DNA of 64,000 bases, taken from positions 169,767 through 233,766 of the forward strand of contig JAREIK010003424.1 in NCBI GenBank assembly GCA_029783825.1. The letters run 5' to 3'. Below are positions 39,592-52,100 of this stretch, piece by piece. Each line of letters begins with the position of its first letter. Position 1 is the first letter of the stretch. The notes below the pieces were generated by a model. The model was not told the origin of the DNA. It saw only the letters and a program-made list of their open reading frames with translations, and did not search any database. The position numbers and the translations under genes are program-made. The stretch comes from Sapria himalayana (lineage: Eukaryota > Streptophyta > Magnoliopsida > Malpighiales > Rafflesiaceae).

Positions 39592-42500
39592 TTTAAAAGG
39601 AAATATAATTTCAAAACAACAAATTATTATATAATAATATATTTTGCTTTCTTTTGAATCATTTTTATATAGTAATATATTTTTCATCTAAATATTATTA
39701 TTTAGTAATATATTTTGATTTGATTTTGAATCATTGTGTCATATAAATATATTTTAATTATTATTTATATTATTAATAATAGTTTATTAATTTAATTTTT
39801 GATCATTATTATAATATATATCATTAAAATTTTTTATATTGAATTTCTATGATATATAATTAGTTAGATTCATATAATTATACATAGTATTCACATTTCA
39901 AAAATTTTTAAAAATTATTTTATTTTCAAAGGTTTTAACCTTTGAAAAGCAGAAAAAATATAAAAAAAATTTATTTTTATTATATAAATAAAACCTATAA
40001 ACACGAAAATGTATAAACATATAAATCAATAAACTCTTTAACCCTGAAACTACAAAAAACTTAAACAATTAAATAGTTATACCCTAAATAATAAAAAATA
40101 AATCTCATTTTTATTAGAATTCATTATAATTTTAAATAAACATTTTAATTATTTATTAGTTTATTTTTATAGAAATATAAATTAAAAAATAAATTATTGG
40201 TGAGACAAATATAATTTAAATATTTTATTTTTCATCAAAAAATATATAGGCTTATAAATGGATACAATAATTTAAAATTTTAAAATTAATATTTCGTATG
40301 ATATTTCACTTTGATTTTGAATCATTTTAGGTTTTGAAAATACATTTTAAACAATATTTATCTTATTAATAATCTTTTATTACTTTTTATGATCATTATT
40401 ATAATATTTATCAATAAAATACTTTATATTGAATTTATATGATGTATAATTATTATGATTATTATAACTTCATATTTTATACACTTTTCAAAAAAAAAAT
40501 TTAAATTATTATATTTTCAAAGGTTATAACATTCAAAAATGAGAAAAAATAATAAAAATAAATTTTTTGTTATTTATTTTTTATATAAAACCTATAAACC
40601 ACTAAATGACTAAATTCTAACATGACTAAATTCTAAAATGACTAAACTCATAAACCACGAAGCCCATAAATACTAAAAACATTAAATTAGTATAGTCCAA
40701 ATAATAAATCATAAATCGAATTTTTATTAGTATTCATTTTAATTTTAAATATTCAGTTTAATTATTTATTCGTTTATGTTTATAGAAATATTAATTACAA
40801 AATAAATTATTAGTGCGCCATATATAGTTAAAATAATTTATTTATAATTAAAAAAATGCTGATAAAAAAAGGCAAATTTTTGAAAATAAATAATTATTAT
40901 TTAGTAATATATCTTATTTTAATTTTGAATCATTTTAGATTTTACAATTATATATTAATTTATATCATTCTTATAAATGCTAGTTTATTAATTTATTTTT
41001 TGATCATTATTATAATATCTATCAATAAAATTATTTATATTAAGTTTACATTATATATAATTATTAAGATTATTATAACTAAATATTATATTCATATTTA
41101 AAAAAAAATTAAAAATTATTATATTTTCAATGTTATAACCTTCAAAAATTAAAAAAAATCAAAAAATTAAATTTTTTGTTTTTTAATTCTTTAAATAAAA
41201 ACTATAAATCACTAAAGGTCTAAACAATTAAATCACTAAACTTTTAACCCACAAAACATCTTAATATTTAAACCATTAACCCGGTATATCATAAAAAATA
41301 AATAATAAATCTCAATTTTATTTTTATTTATTATAATTGTCAATATTCATTTTAATTATTATTAGTTTATTATTATAGAATTAGAAATTACAAAATAAAT
41401 TATGAGTAAGAAAAATATACTTTAAGTAATTTATTTTTAATAGCAAAAATATAAACTTATTAAAAGACAAAACATTAAAAAAATTATTATTTAGTAATAT
41501 ATTTTACTTTGATTTGAATAAATTTAGATTTTGCAAAGTACTTTTTAAATAATATCTATTTTATTAATAATAGTTTATTAATTTATTTTTTGATCATTAT
41601 TATAATATCTAGCAATGTGATTATTTATATTGAATTTAAATGACTTATATTTATGAAGATTATTATAAATAAATATTATATTTACATTTGAAAAAAATTT
41701 AAAAATTATTATATTTTCAAAGGAGATAGCCTTCAAAAATTAGAAAAAATAAAAAAAATAAATTTTTTGTTATATCATTATTTAAATAAAACTTATAAAC
41801 CACTAAATTTCTAAACACTTAAATCTCTAAACTACTTAACACAAAAGCCCTTAAATACTTAAACCTTTAAACTCGTAAACCTTAATTATAAGTTAAATAA
41901 TTTATTAAAATATTAATTACAAAATAAATTATGAGTGATACAAATTTAATTTAAATAATTTATTTTTCATCAAAAAAAATATAAGCTTATAAAAAGAAGC
42001 AAAAACAAAAAAAAATTATTATTTAGTAATAAATTTTACTTTGATTTTGATTAATTTTAGGTTTTGAAATTATATTTTAATTTATATCTATCATATTAAT
42101 AATAGCATATAAATTTATTTTTTGATTATTGATTTAATATATATCAATAAAATTCTTTATATTTTGTTTAGATTATATATATTTATAATGATTATTATTA
42201 CAAAATATTGTATTCACATTTTTAAAAAATTTTAAAATTATTATATTTTCAAAGGTAATCCTATAATTCCTATAAATCCTTTGAAAATGTGAGAAAATAT
42301 CAAAAATAATTTTTTTGATATTTCATTTTTTAAATAAATCCTATATACCACTAAATGCCTAAATACTTAATTCAATAACTCCTAAATCTTTAAAACCCTA
42401 AAAAGATATTCATTTTAAACTAGTATACCCTAAATAATAAATAATAAATCTCAATATTATTTTTTTCATTATAATTTAAAATATTCATTTAAATTATTTA

Positions 42501-43366
42501 TTCATTTATTTTTATATAAATATTAATTACAAAATAAATTATGAGTTAGACAAATATAATTTATATAAATTAATTTTCATCGAAAAATATAGATAAACTT
42601 ATAAAAAGAATAACAAATTTAAAAACTAAAATTTATTATATAGTAATATATTTTGCTCTCCTTCTGAATCATTTTAGATTTTGTAATAATATTTTAATTG
42701 ATATCTATCTTATTAATAATTGTTTATTAATTTATTTTTTGATCATTATTAGAATATTTATCAATAAAATTGTTTATATTGAATTTATATGATATATAAA
42801 TATAATGATTATTATAACTAAATATTGAATTCACTTTTAAAAAAAATTTAATAATTATTATATTTTCAAAGGTTATAACATTTGAAAATATAAAAAAATA
42901 ATAAAAATAAATTTTTGCTTATTTAATTTTTAAATAAATCCTATAACTACTAAATGCATACACAGTTAAATCAATAAACTCCTAAACCTCGTAATGCCTA
43001 AATACATAAACCATTAAACTGCTATATACTACTTAATAATTAATAAATCTAATTTTTATTTCTATTTTTTATAATTTTAAATATTCATTTTAATTATTTA
43101 TTAGTTTATTTTCATAGAAATATTTATTAAAAAAAATTATGAGTGCGACAAATATAATTTAAATAATTTATTTGTAATCAAAAATATATATATATCATAT
43201 ATGCTTATAAAAGAAGTAAAAATTTGAAAATTAAAAATTATAATCCTGTAATATTTTTTACTTTAATTTTGTATCAATTTGGGTTTTACAAATATTTTTT
43301 AATTAATATTAATCTTATTATTAATCGTTTATTAATTTAATTTTTGATCATTATTATAATATCTAT

Positions 43367-43369
<3 letters not shown>

Positions 43370-43403
<34 letters not shown>
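43370..43403. repeat. (TA)n microsatellite at a deletion joint
   Basis: About 34 bp of pure TA joins the late body segment ATATCTATCAA of one monomer to the early body segment TGCTTATAAAAAGAGG of another. As a result subtype A (42,935) is followed by C (43,745), whereas elsewhere B lies between them. The tract therefore marks the loss of most of a monomer. Confidence 0.75.
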
Positions 43404-43406
<3 letters not shown>

Positions 43407-46393
43407 CTTATAAAAAGAGGTAAAATTTTAAAAACAAAAATTTATTATTTTGTAATATATTTTATTTTGATTTTGAATCAATTTAGTTTTTACAATTATA
43501 TTTTAATTTAATCATTCATATTAATTATAGTTTATTAATTTTATATTAATCATTATTATAATATCTATAAATAAAATTATTTATATTGAGTTTACATTAT
43601 ATATAATTATTAAGAATATTATAACTAAATATTATATTAACATTTAAATAAAATAAAAAATTATTATATTTTCTAAGGTTATAACCTTCAAAAATTAAAA
43701 AAAATCAAAAAATTTAATTTTTTATTTTTTAATTCTTTAAATAAAAACTATAATTCACTAAAGTCCTAACCACTTAAATCACTAACTCCAAAACACCTAA
43801 ATACTTAAACCATTAAACTAGTATATCCCGAATAATAAATAATACATCTCAGTTTTATTTGTATTCATTATAATTTTAAATATTCATTTTAATTATTTAT
43901 TAATTTATTTTTATATAATTATAAATTAAAAATAAATTATGGAAGACAAATATAATTTAAATAATTTACTTTTAATAACAAAAAATATAAACTTATAAAA
44001 ATAAGCAAAACATCAAAAAGATTATTATTTAATATTATATTTTACTTTGATTTTGAATAAATTTACGTTTTGCAAATATATTTTAAAAAATATCTATCTT
44101 ATTAATAATAGTTTATTAATTTATTTTTTGATCATTAAAATGATATCTATCAATATAATTGTTTATATTGAATTAACATGATATATAATTTTTAAGATTA
44201 TCATAACTAAATATAGTATTGACATATAAAAAAAATTTAAAAATTATTATATTTTCAAACGTTATAACCTTCAAAAATGAGAAAAAATATCAAAAATAAT
44301 TTTTTTGTTATATCATTGTTTAAATAAAACTTATAAACCATAAAATGCCTAAAAACCTAAACCTTTAAACTCATAAACCTTAAATATAATTTAAATAATT
44401 TATATAAATATTAATTAAAAAATAAATTATGAGTGACAAATATAATTTAAATAATATATTTTTCATCAAAAAAATATATAAGCTTATAAAATGATGCAAA
44501 AACTAAAAAAAATTATTATTTAGTAATAAATTTTATTTTGATTTTGAATCATTTTAGGTTTTTAAATTATATTTTAATTTATATCTATCATATTAATAAT
44601 AGTTTATTAATTTATTTTTTGATAATTGATATAATATTTATCAATAAAATCGTTTATATTTATTTTATATTATATATAGTTATAATAATTATTATTACTA
44701 AATATTGTATTCACATTTCAAAAAATTCTAAATATTATTATATTTTCAAAGGTTATAACCTATTAAAATGATAACAAATTATAGAAAATTTTTTTGTTAT
44801 TTTATTTTTTTATATAAAACATAAAAACCACTAAAAGCCTAAATACATAAATCACTAAACTCCTAACGACAAAACCTCTAAAGTCTTAAACTATTAAACT
44901 GGTATACATTAATAATAAATCTTAAATCTCATTTTAATTTTTATTCAGTATAATTTTTAATTTTTTTTAATTATTTATCCGTTTATTTTTATAGAAATAT
45001 TAATTACAAAATAAATTATTAGTGAGATGGATCTAATTTAAATTAAACCGTTATCCCTAAATAATAAATAATAAATCTGATTTTTTTTCATTATAATTTT
45101 AAAAATTCTTTTTAAATATTTATTTGTTTATTTATATATAAATATTAATTACAAAATAAATTGAGTTAGACAAATATAATTTATATATATTATTTTTAAT
45201 CAAAAAATTATAAATAAACTTTTTAAAAGAAAAAAAAAATTCTAAACAAAAAATTATTATATAGTAATATATTTTAATTTGCTTCTTAATCATTTTAGGT
45301 TTTATAATTATATTTTAATTGATATCTATCTTTTTTTTAAATGAAATCTATCTTATTAATAATAGATTATTAATTTATTTTTTGATCATTATTAGAATAT
45401 TTATCAATAAAATTGTTTATATTGAATTTATATGATATATAAATATAATGATTATTATAACTAAAGATTGTATTCACGTTTAAAAAAAATTTAAAAATTA
45501 TTATATTTTGAAAGGTTATAACATTTGAAAATATCAAAAAATAATAAAAATATAATTATTGTTATTTTATATTTTAATTTAAACCTATAAACCACTAAAA
45601 GCCTAAAAACATAAATTGTTAAACTCCTAAACGACAAAACCATTAAATATTTATTACATTAAACTGGTATAAATTAATAATAAATCATAAATCTCATTTT
45701 AATTTTTATTCAGTATAATTTTAAATTTTTATTTTAATTATTTATCAGTTTATTTTTATAAAAATATTAATTACAAAATAAATTATTAGTGAGACAAATC
45801 TAATTTAAATTAAAACAGTATCCCTAAATAATAAATAATAAATCTCATTTTTTTATAATTTTAAATATTCATTTTAATTAATTATTTGTTTATTTATATA
45901 TAAATATTAATTACAAAATAAATTGAGCTAGACAAAAATAATTTATATAAATTATTTTTCTTCAAAAAATTATAGATAAACTTTTTAAAAGAAAAAAAAT
46001 TTTCAAAACAAAAAATTATTATATAGTAATATATTTTGCTTTGCTTCTGAATCATTTTAGGTTTTGTAATTATATTTTAATCGATATCTATCTTATTAAA
46101 AATAGATTATTAATTTATTTTTTGATCATTATTAGAATATTTATCAATAAAATTGTTTATATTTAATTTACATGATATATAATTATAAAGATTATTATAA
46201 CTAAAAATTATATTTACATTTGAAAATAATTTAAAAATTATTATATTTTTAAAGGTTATCATCTTTGAAAATGAGATAAAATCACAAAAATAAATTTTTT
46301 GTTATTTTATTGTTTATATAAAACCTATAAACTACTAAATGCCTAAATGCTTAAATCATTAAACTACTAAACCCCAAAACCCCAAAATCCTTA

Positions 46394-46444
46394 AATAATT
46401 AAACATTTAAACCATCTTTAAAGGTTTAAGTATTTATAAATAAT
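46394..46444. repeat. Hairpin in subtype L (copy 3, left arm mutated)
   Basis: The right arm GTTTAAGTATT is intact; the left arm reads AATAATTAAAC, one mismatch. Surrounding sequence matches 11,604-11,760 and 32,378-32,520. Confidence 0.7.
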
Positions 46445-48146
46445 ATATAAATATCTATCAATAAATAATAGTTTATTAATTTATTTTTTGATCATTATTA
46501 TATTTATATTTATATTTGGTTTATTAATATCTATCAATGAAATTGTTTATTTTTAATTTATATGATATATAATTATTAAGTTTATTATAACTAAATATTG
46601 TATTCACATTTGAAAAAAATTTAAAAATTATTATATTTCTAAAGGTTATAATCTTCAAAATTGATAAAAAATTTGAAAAATAATTTTTTTATGATTTTAT
46701 TATTTAAATAAAACATATAAACTACTAAATGCCTAAACTCTTAAATTACTAAACTCTTCAACTCCTAAATACTTAAACCATTAAACCGATATACCCTAAA
46801 TAATTAATCATATATCTCATTTTTATTTGTATTCATTAAAATTTCAATATTCATTTTAATTATTTATTAGTTTATTTTTATAAAAATATTAATTGCAAAA
46901 TAAAATTATGAATGAGACAAATATAATTTAAATAATTTATCTTCATCATAAAAATTTATAAGATTATAAAAAGAATCAAAAATTTAAAAATAAAAAATTA
47001 TTATATTGTAATATATTTTACTTTGATTTTTAATTGTTTTAGGTTTTGCAAATATATTTTAATTAATATCTATCTTATTAATAATAGTTTATTAATCTTT
47101 TTTATGATCAGTATTATAATATCGATCAATAAAATTATTTATATTTAGTTTGCATGAAATATAATTTTTATGATTATTATAATTAAATATTGTATTAACA
47201 TTAGAAAGCAAATTAAAAATTATAATATTTTCAATGGTTATAACCTTGAAAATGAGAAAAGATCATAAAAATATTTTTTTTGTTATTTAATAATTTAAAT
47301 AAAACCTATAAACCAGAAAATACCTAAATACTTAAATTACTAAACTCCTAAACCCTGATACTGCTTCACCACACACACATAGCGATGGACCATAGTACAC
47401 ACATGCACATATTCTTGTCCATTTTGGTGTAACATTTAGAGGTGCCAACAAATCCTGGAAGCAGCCAGAAGTATGGGTCACCAGCTTGTAGAGGGCTCCG
47501 CTAGCAAGCCGGCATGATAACATTCAGACAACTGACGAGATCAAGCAAATTGGTCGGGAGTAAAACCAGGAGTTGCTAGGAATGGGTCCCACTAGCACTA
47601 TCAGGCAGCATAGAGGGCCACCCAACCATCACCCAACAGGAGTAGCGGGTAATCAATGATTAATTGGAGAGCCGATAAAATCCGAAGCATCACCAAGCTG
47701 GGCCAGTAAGCAACTTAGTCAAGACCAGCCACACATGGAGCGAAACATTCAAACTTGTAGTTTATGTTTGTAGTCTTATTTGTATTTTGGACATTGTATG
47801 CACCATGTACTTGTAGAGACAGATCATGACATACTCACACACTAAATCTTGTCTATTCTCTATGTAGCATGCAATGGGGGCAATTGGACCCATGAGTATC
47901 TTTAAGTGTTGCCCACTAATGCATTTTGTAAATACACATTAGGCGATGATACACTCCAGGGAGCATAAGACCCATCTTTATAGCATTTTGTAATTTTACT
48001 TGTATTCTAGCTTGGTTGTACGCGTAGATAATTAGACTATGAGATGGACCTCATCACACATGCATACCGATGCATGCATATTATTTGATATTTTGTTGGT
48101 GCAACATACAACCACTTCTTGGAGCTTGAGGAGGAAGCATTCTAAC

Positions 48147-48601
48147 TAGAGGTGTCAAACGGGCCGGCCCAGCACGGCACGACCCATTTTTTACGTGCCC
48201 AGCCGTGCTACCGTGCCGTGCCGGGCACGGCACGGTTTTTTAAATTCGGGCACGGCAAGGCCGTGCCGTGCCGTGCCGGCCCGCTCGGGCACGGGCGCAC
48301 GGCAAGGCAGGGCAGGCGGGGCGGGTCTGTTTGGACCCGACCCGTGGTATTTTTACCGGGGGCGGGGCCCGGTTGGGTCACGAGTCACGACTCAGTGAGT
48401 CGTGACCGTGAGTCGCGACTCGTGAGTCGTGACCGTGAGTCCCGACTCGTGAGTCGCGACTCACGACTCACGACGCAGGCACGCGTGCCGGCGTGCCGTG
48501 CCAGGCACGGCACGGCACGTACTTTGTTCGCCCGGTCACGACACGGGCCCGGGCACGTTTTTTGATCGTGCCGGGCCGGCCAGGCACGTTTGACACCTCT
48601 A
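48147..48601. mobile_element. hAT-type MITE, 455 bp, GC-rich
   Basis: Both ends read TAGAGGTGTCAAACG or its near mirror (right end CGTTTGACACCTCTA), giving terminal inverted repeats of at least 15 bp, with GGCCGGCC-like words just inside each end. ATTCTAAC stands on both sides (48139-48146 and 48602-48609), a perfect 8-bp target duplication as made by hAT transposases. Q copy 2 has a single ATTCTAAC near 34,131, the empty site. The interior is packed with GCCGTGCC and GAGTCGTGAC words in both directions, so it can fold back on itself. The 137- and 67-codon frames inside are by-products of high G+C. It encodes no transposase. Confidence 0.92.
48375..48475. repeat. GAGTCGTGAC minisatellite inside the MITE
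   Basis: About ten short words of the form GAGTC(G/A)(T/C)GAC or the reverse complement follow each other, forming a strongly self-complementary core. It lies in the middle of the MITE. Confidence 0.75.
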
Positions 48602-49103
48602 ATTCTAACCCAAGAGATACTCTTTTGAGGCTCATTGGAGCAAAAGAATGTGGAATTCAGAGGTGAGAATGAATTGAAAAGTACCGTAGATATGGACTTG
48701 TGGATTTATATGTATTCAGTTTTACATATATTCCATTGCATAGCAAATGCTTGATACTACATGTCACACACATGCACAATCTTATATTTGCATAGTTTTA
48801 ATATGGTGCATCATTTAGGTTCCTCCAAAAGGCTTGGAAAAATCCAAATGGAAAAGACGTAGTGCGCATAATGACTCAATGCCAACTCTGAAGTCCGGGA
48901 ATGCTAGCTGATTTTAGTTGTATTCGTACGCTTGGAATTATTAGGCATTATGTTTTTTTTATGTATTTTAGGCATAGAATCATTAAGGTGCATAGGATTT
49001 TTTTTATGTTTTTTTAGCTAAATTAGTCAGCTTTTAGTCTCTTGTAAGTTATGTGCCTAAATGATAAATAAAGTGTGTATTTTACAAAAAAAAACAAAAA
49101 AAA

Positions 49104-49179
49104 CCATAAACCCTAAACTTTAAATCCTAAACCTTAAACCATAAACTATAACCCTGATCCATAAACCCTAAATCCTAAA
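49104..49179 (+). repeat. Interstitial telomere-like tract in Q copy 3
   Basis: Same degenerate CCCTAAA words as at 34,631-34,705, again just after AATAAA (49,067) and an A-rich stretch (49,085-49,102). Confidence 0.8.
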
Positions 49180-52100
49180 TCTCATGTTTTGCACTTTTAT
49201 AATCAAATGACTAAGTGTTAAATTTAAATTGAAATTCACAACTTTTAGGAATGTCACAGATTTATCTTTTTGTATATGTAACACAAAGTCATGACTCAAG
49301 AGGTGAGTTATGGATTCTGTCACATTCTTGCTTTAGATTATTGTAGCATTAGCAATGGTCATGATTGTATATTTTGTCTCTAGAATACAAAATCATATCG
49401 ATGAGAATATGTCATAACTTGTGTCTCTCTATTGAACATATTGTTATGGCACTAAGAATGATCATGAATACATATTTAATCACTATAATACAGGGCCACA
49501 GTATTTGATATGACCATAGCTTGTGCATTTTATCTTTATATTGCAAAGTCATTGCACTAGGAATGATTGTAACTTTGGACATTCCTCAAGAGCAAAATCA
49601 TGACCCTAGAAATAGTTAAAGCTCGAGTACTACTCTATATAACTTTCTATAGCTAAAATTCTTGGGATTAAAAATATCACTATGGCTTTTTCCTTTGATT
49701 TGTGACCTCAAGGTGTCAATATGCAAGACTAATATTTTGAACAATGATTAAAACCTTTTATACATTTGAATATGATACATTTACAACTTTTTGGGTATTG
49801 TGAGCTTGTATAAATAACTCATTTAGTATAAAAAGAAAGAAATGATATTTTTCATAACCACGAGGATATGAAAAAAGGGGCTTAGACATGCCAATAAAAT
49901 AAATTTTTTGATTCTTGATTGAAAGAGAGCCCATACTTATTGCCCTGCTCAAGCCGCCCTGGCGCTAGTTTGTTCTAATAGGCTACAAGGTGGTTATTTT
50001 TTTAGAAGTGAACTATGTTTTAAAAAAATTGCTTTGTGTGAGTGCATGAGAGATATTTTAGAAGAAATTACAATAATCAATATAAATAGCATCCTAAAAA
50101 ACTAGCTATTTCAACACATAGGGGTACAACTTTGGTTTAGTCTGTTAGCGTACATTAGACAAATTACCTTTGATAGCCCATTGATTCAACATCAAATATG
50201 ATGAGACATAATAGAGATAAAGTAAAAGCTCCTATTATTTTGGTTAGAGCTTTAGCAATCATTCTAGAATTGAGAGAGGAACAAAATAAATTATTTTAAT
50301 TATTCAATATAATTTTAATTATTATTTTAATTATTTATAAGATTATTTTTATAGAAAAATTAATTACAAATAAATTATTAATGAGACATATCTAATTTTA
50401 ATTAAACCGGTATATTCTAAATAATAAAGAATAAATCTCATTTTTTTTCATTTTAATTTTAAATATTCAAATTTAATTATTTATTTGTTTATTTTATATA
50501 AATATTAATTACAAAATAAATTGAGTTACACAAATATTATTTATATAAATTATTTTTCATCAAAATAATATAGATAAACTTTTTAAAAGCAAAAAAATAT
50601 TTCAAAACAAAAAATTAATATATTTGCTTTGCTTTTAATCATTTTAGGTTTTGTAATTATATTTTAATTAATATCTATCTTATTAATAATAGATTATTAA
50701 TTTATTTTTTGATCATTATTAAAATATTTATCAAAAAAATAGTTTATATTGAATTTATATGAAATATAAATATAATGATTATTATAACTAAATATTGAAT
50801 TCACTTTTGAAAAAAATTTAAAAATTATTATATTTTCAACGGTTATAACCTTAAAAAATGAGAAAAAATAATAAAAAATTTTTTTTGTTATTTCATTTTT
50901 TAAATAAACCCTATAGATCATTAAATGCTTACTTACATAAATCAGTAAGCTCATAGACCCCGAAACCCCTAAATACACAAACCTTTTAACAGCTATATAC
51001 TACTTAATAAATAATAAATCTCATTTTTATTTCTATTTATTATAATTTTAAATATTCATTTTAATTATTTATAGTTTAATTTTTTAGAAAAATTAATTAC
51101 AAAATAATTTTACAGTGAGATAGATATTATTTAAATAATTTATTTAATAAAAAAATATAAGCTTATAAAAAGAAGGAAAATTTTAAAAATTAAATATTAT
51201 AATTTTGTAATATATTTTGATTTGAATTTGAATCATTTTGTGTTATGTAAATAAATTTTAATTAATATTTATATTATTAATAATAGTTTATTAATTTAAT
51301 TTTTGATCATTATTATAATATCTATCATTAAAAATATTTATATTGAATTTATATGATATATAATTAGTAGGATTAATATAATTATACAAGGTATTCACAT
51401 TTCAAAAATTTTTAAACTTATTTTATTTTTAAAGGTTATAACCTTTGAAAATCAGAAAATATCAAAAATAGAATTTTAAATTTTTATTATATAAATAATA
51501 CCTATAAACCACTAAATGCCTAAAAACATAAATTGCTAAACTCTTAAACGACAAAACTCCTAAATAATCAAACCATTAAACCGGCATACCAAATATAATA
51601 AATCATAAATGTCATTTTAATTTGTATTCATTATATTTTTAAATATTCATTTTTAATTATTTATTAGTTTATTTTTTATAGAAATATCAATAACAAAATA
51701 AATAATGAGTGAGACAAATATAATTTTAAAAATTTATTTTTAATCAAAAAAAAAGCTTATATAAAGAAGTAAAAATTTAAAAACAAAAAAGTATTATTTA
51801 GTAATATATTTTACTTTGATTTTGAATCAATATATATAGGTTTTGCAATTATATTTTAATTGCGATCAATCTTATTAATAACAGTTTATTAATTTATTAT
51901 TTGATCATTTTTATAATATCGAACAATAAAATTACTTATTTTCAATTAAAATGTCTTATAATTATTAAGTTATTATAACTAAATATTATATTCACATTTG
52001 AAAAAATTTAAAATTATTATATTTTCAAAGGTTACAACCATCAAAAATTAAAAAAAATCAAAAAATTATATTTTTTTGTTTTTTCATTCTTAAAAAAAAA

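Larger units (their letters stand above)
35712..47358 (+). repeat. AT-rich satellite array, forward block 7
   Basis: Tracts lie near 35,840 (S), 36,350 (G), 36,940 (H), 37,540 (K), 38,130 (C), 38,720 (B), 38,960 (S), 39,330 (E), 40,000 (J), 40,590 (I), 41,200 (C), 41,795 (D), 42,345 (E), 42,935 (A), 43,745 (C), 44,330 (D), 44,816 (B), 45,055 (S), 45,580 (B), 45,830 (S), 46,320 (L), 46,710 (M) and 47,310 (N). Rearranged joints occur at about 39,060-39,110, 39,555-39,710 and 43,370-43,403. The repeated 60-81-codon frames rich in I, L, Y and N (37,856, 40,856, 44,538) all lie at the same place in subtype C/D bodies and are satellite by-products. Confidence 0.92.
48101..48911 (+). pseudogene. Last two exons of an unidentified plant gene, split by a MITE (Q copy 3)
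   Basis: The first piece starts ATYNHFLELEEEAF, is interrupted at 48,147-48,601 by the MITE, and continues PKRYSFEAHWSKRMWNSE up to 48,662, followed by the splice donor GTGAGAAT. A 156-bp AT-rich intron ends TCATTTAG at 48,818. The second piece reads VPPKGLEKSKWKRR, then SAHNDSMPTLKSGNAS and a TGA stop at 48,909-48,911, fully open. Copy 3 keeps the frame better than copy 2 in the last exon. The TAA after EEAF shows that it is no longer coding. The family is not recognised. Confidence 0.55.
47359..50289 (+). repeat. Q module, copy 3 (about 2.9 kb, carries a MITE)
   Basis: Begins TACTGCTTCACCACACAC after a subtype N tract and matches copy 2 along its whole length. It differs by the 455-bp MITE at 48,147, its 8-bp target duplication and about 105 bp extra near 49,180-49,290. 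Upstream (L-M-N) and downstream (S-G-H-K) satellite also match the surroundings of copy 2, at an offset of about 14 kb, so a segment of at least 6 kb was duplicated. The minus-strand frames at 47,332-47,523 and 49,758-49,952 are not supported as genes. Confidence 0.8.

Noticed and set aside
48152..48565. 137-codon GC-rich frame with Arg/Gly/Pro-rich product
   Set aside because: It lies wholly inside the MITE, is made of GCCGTGCC and GAGTCGTGAC words, and a second frame overlaps it. High G+C removes stop codons by chance.
50697..50978. 93-codon minus-strand frame, and the similar 84-codon frame at 59,696-59,950
   Set aside because: Satellite read in antisense; low-complexity F/I/N/K composition.
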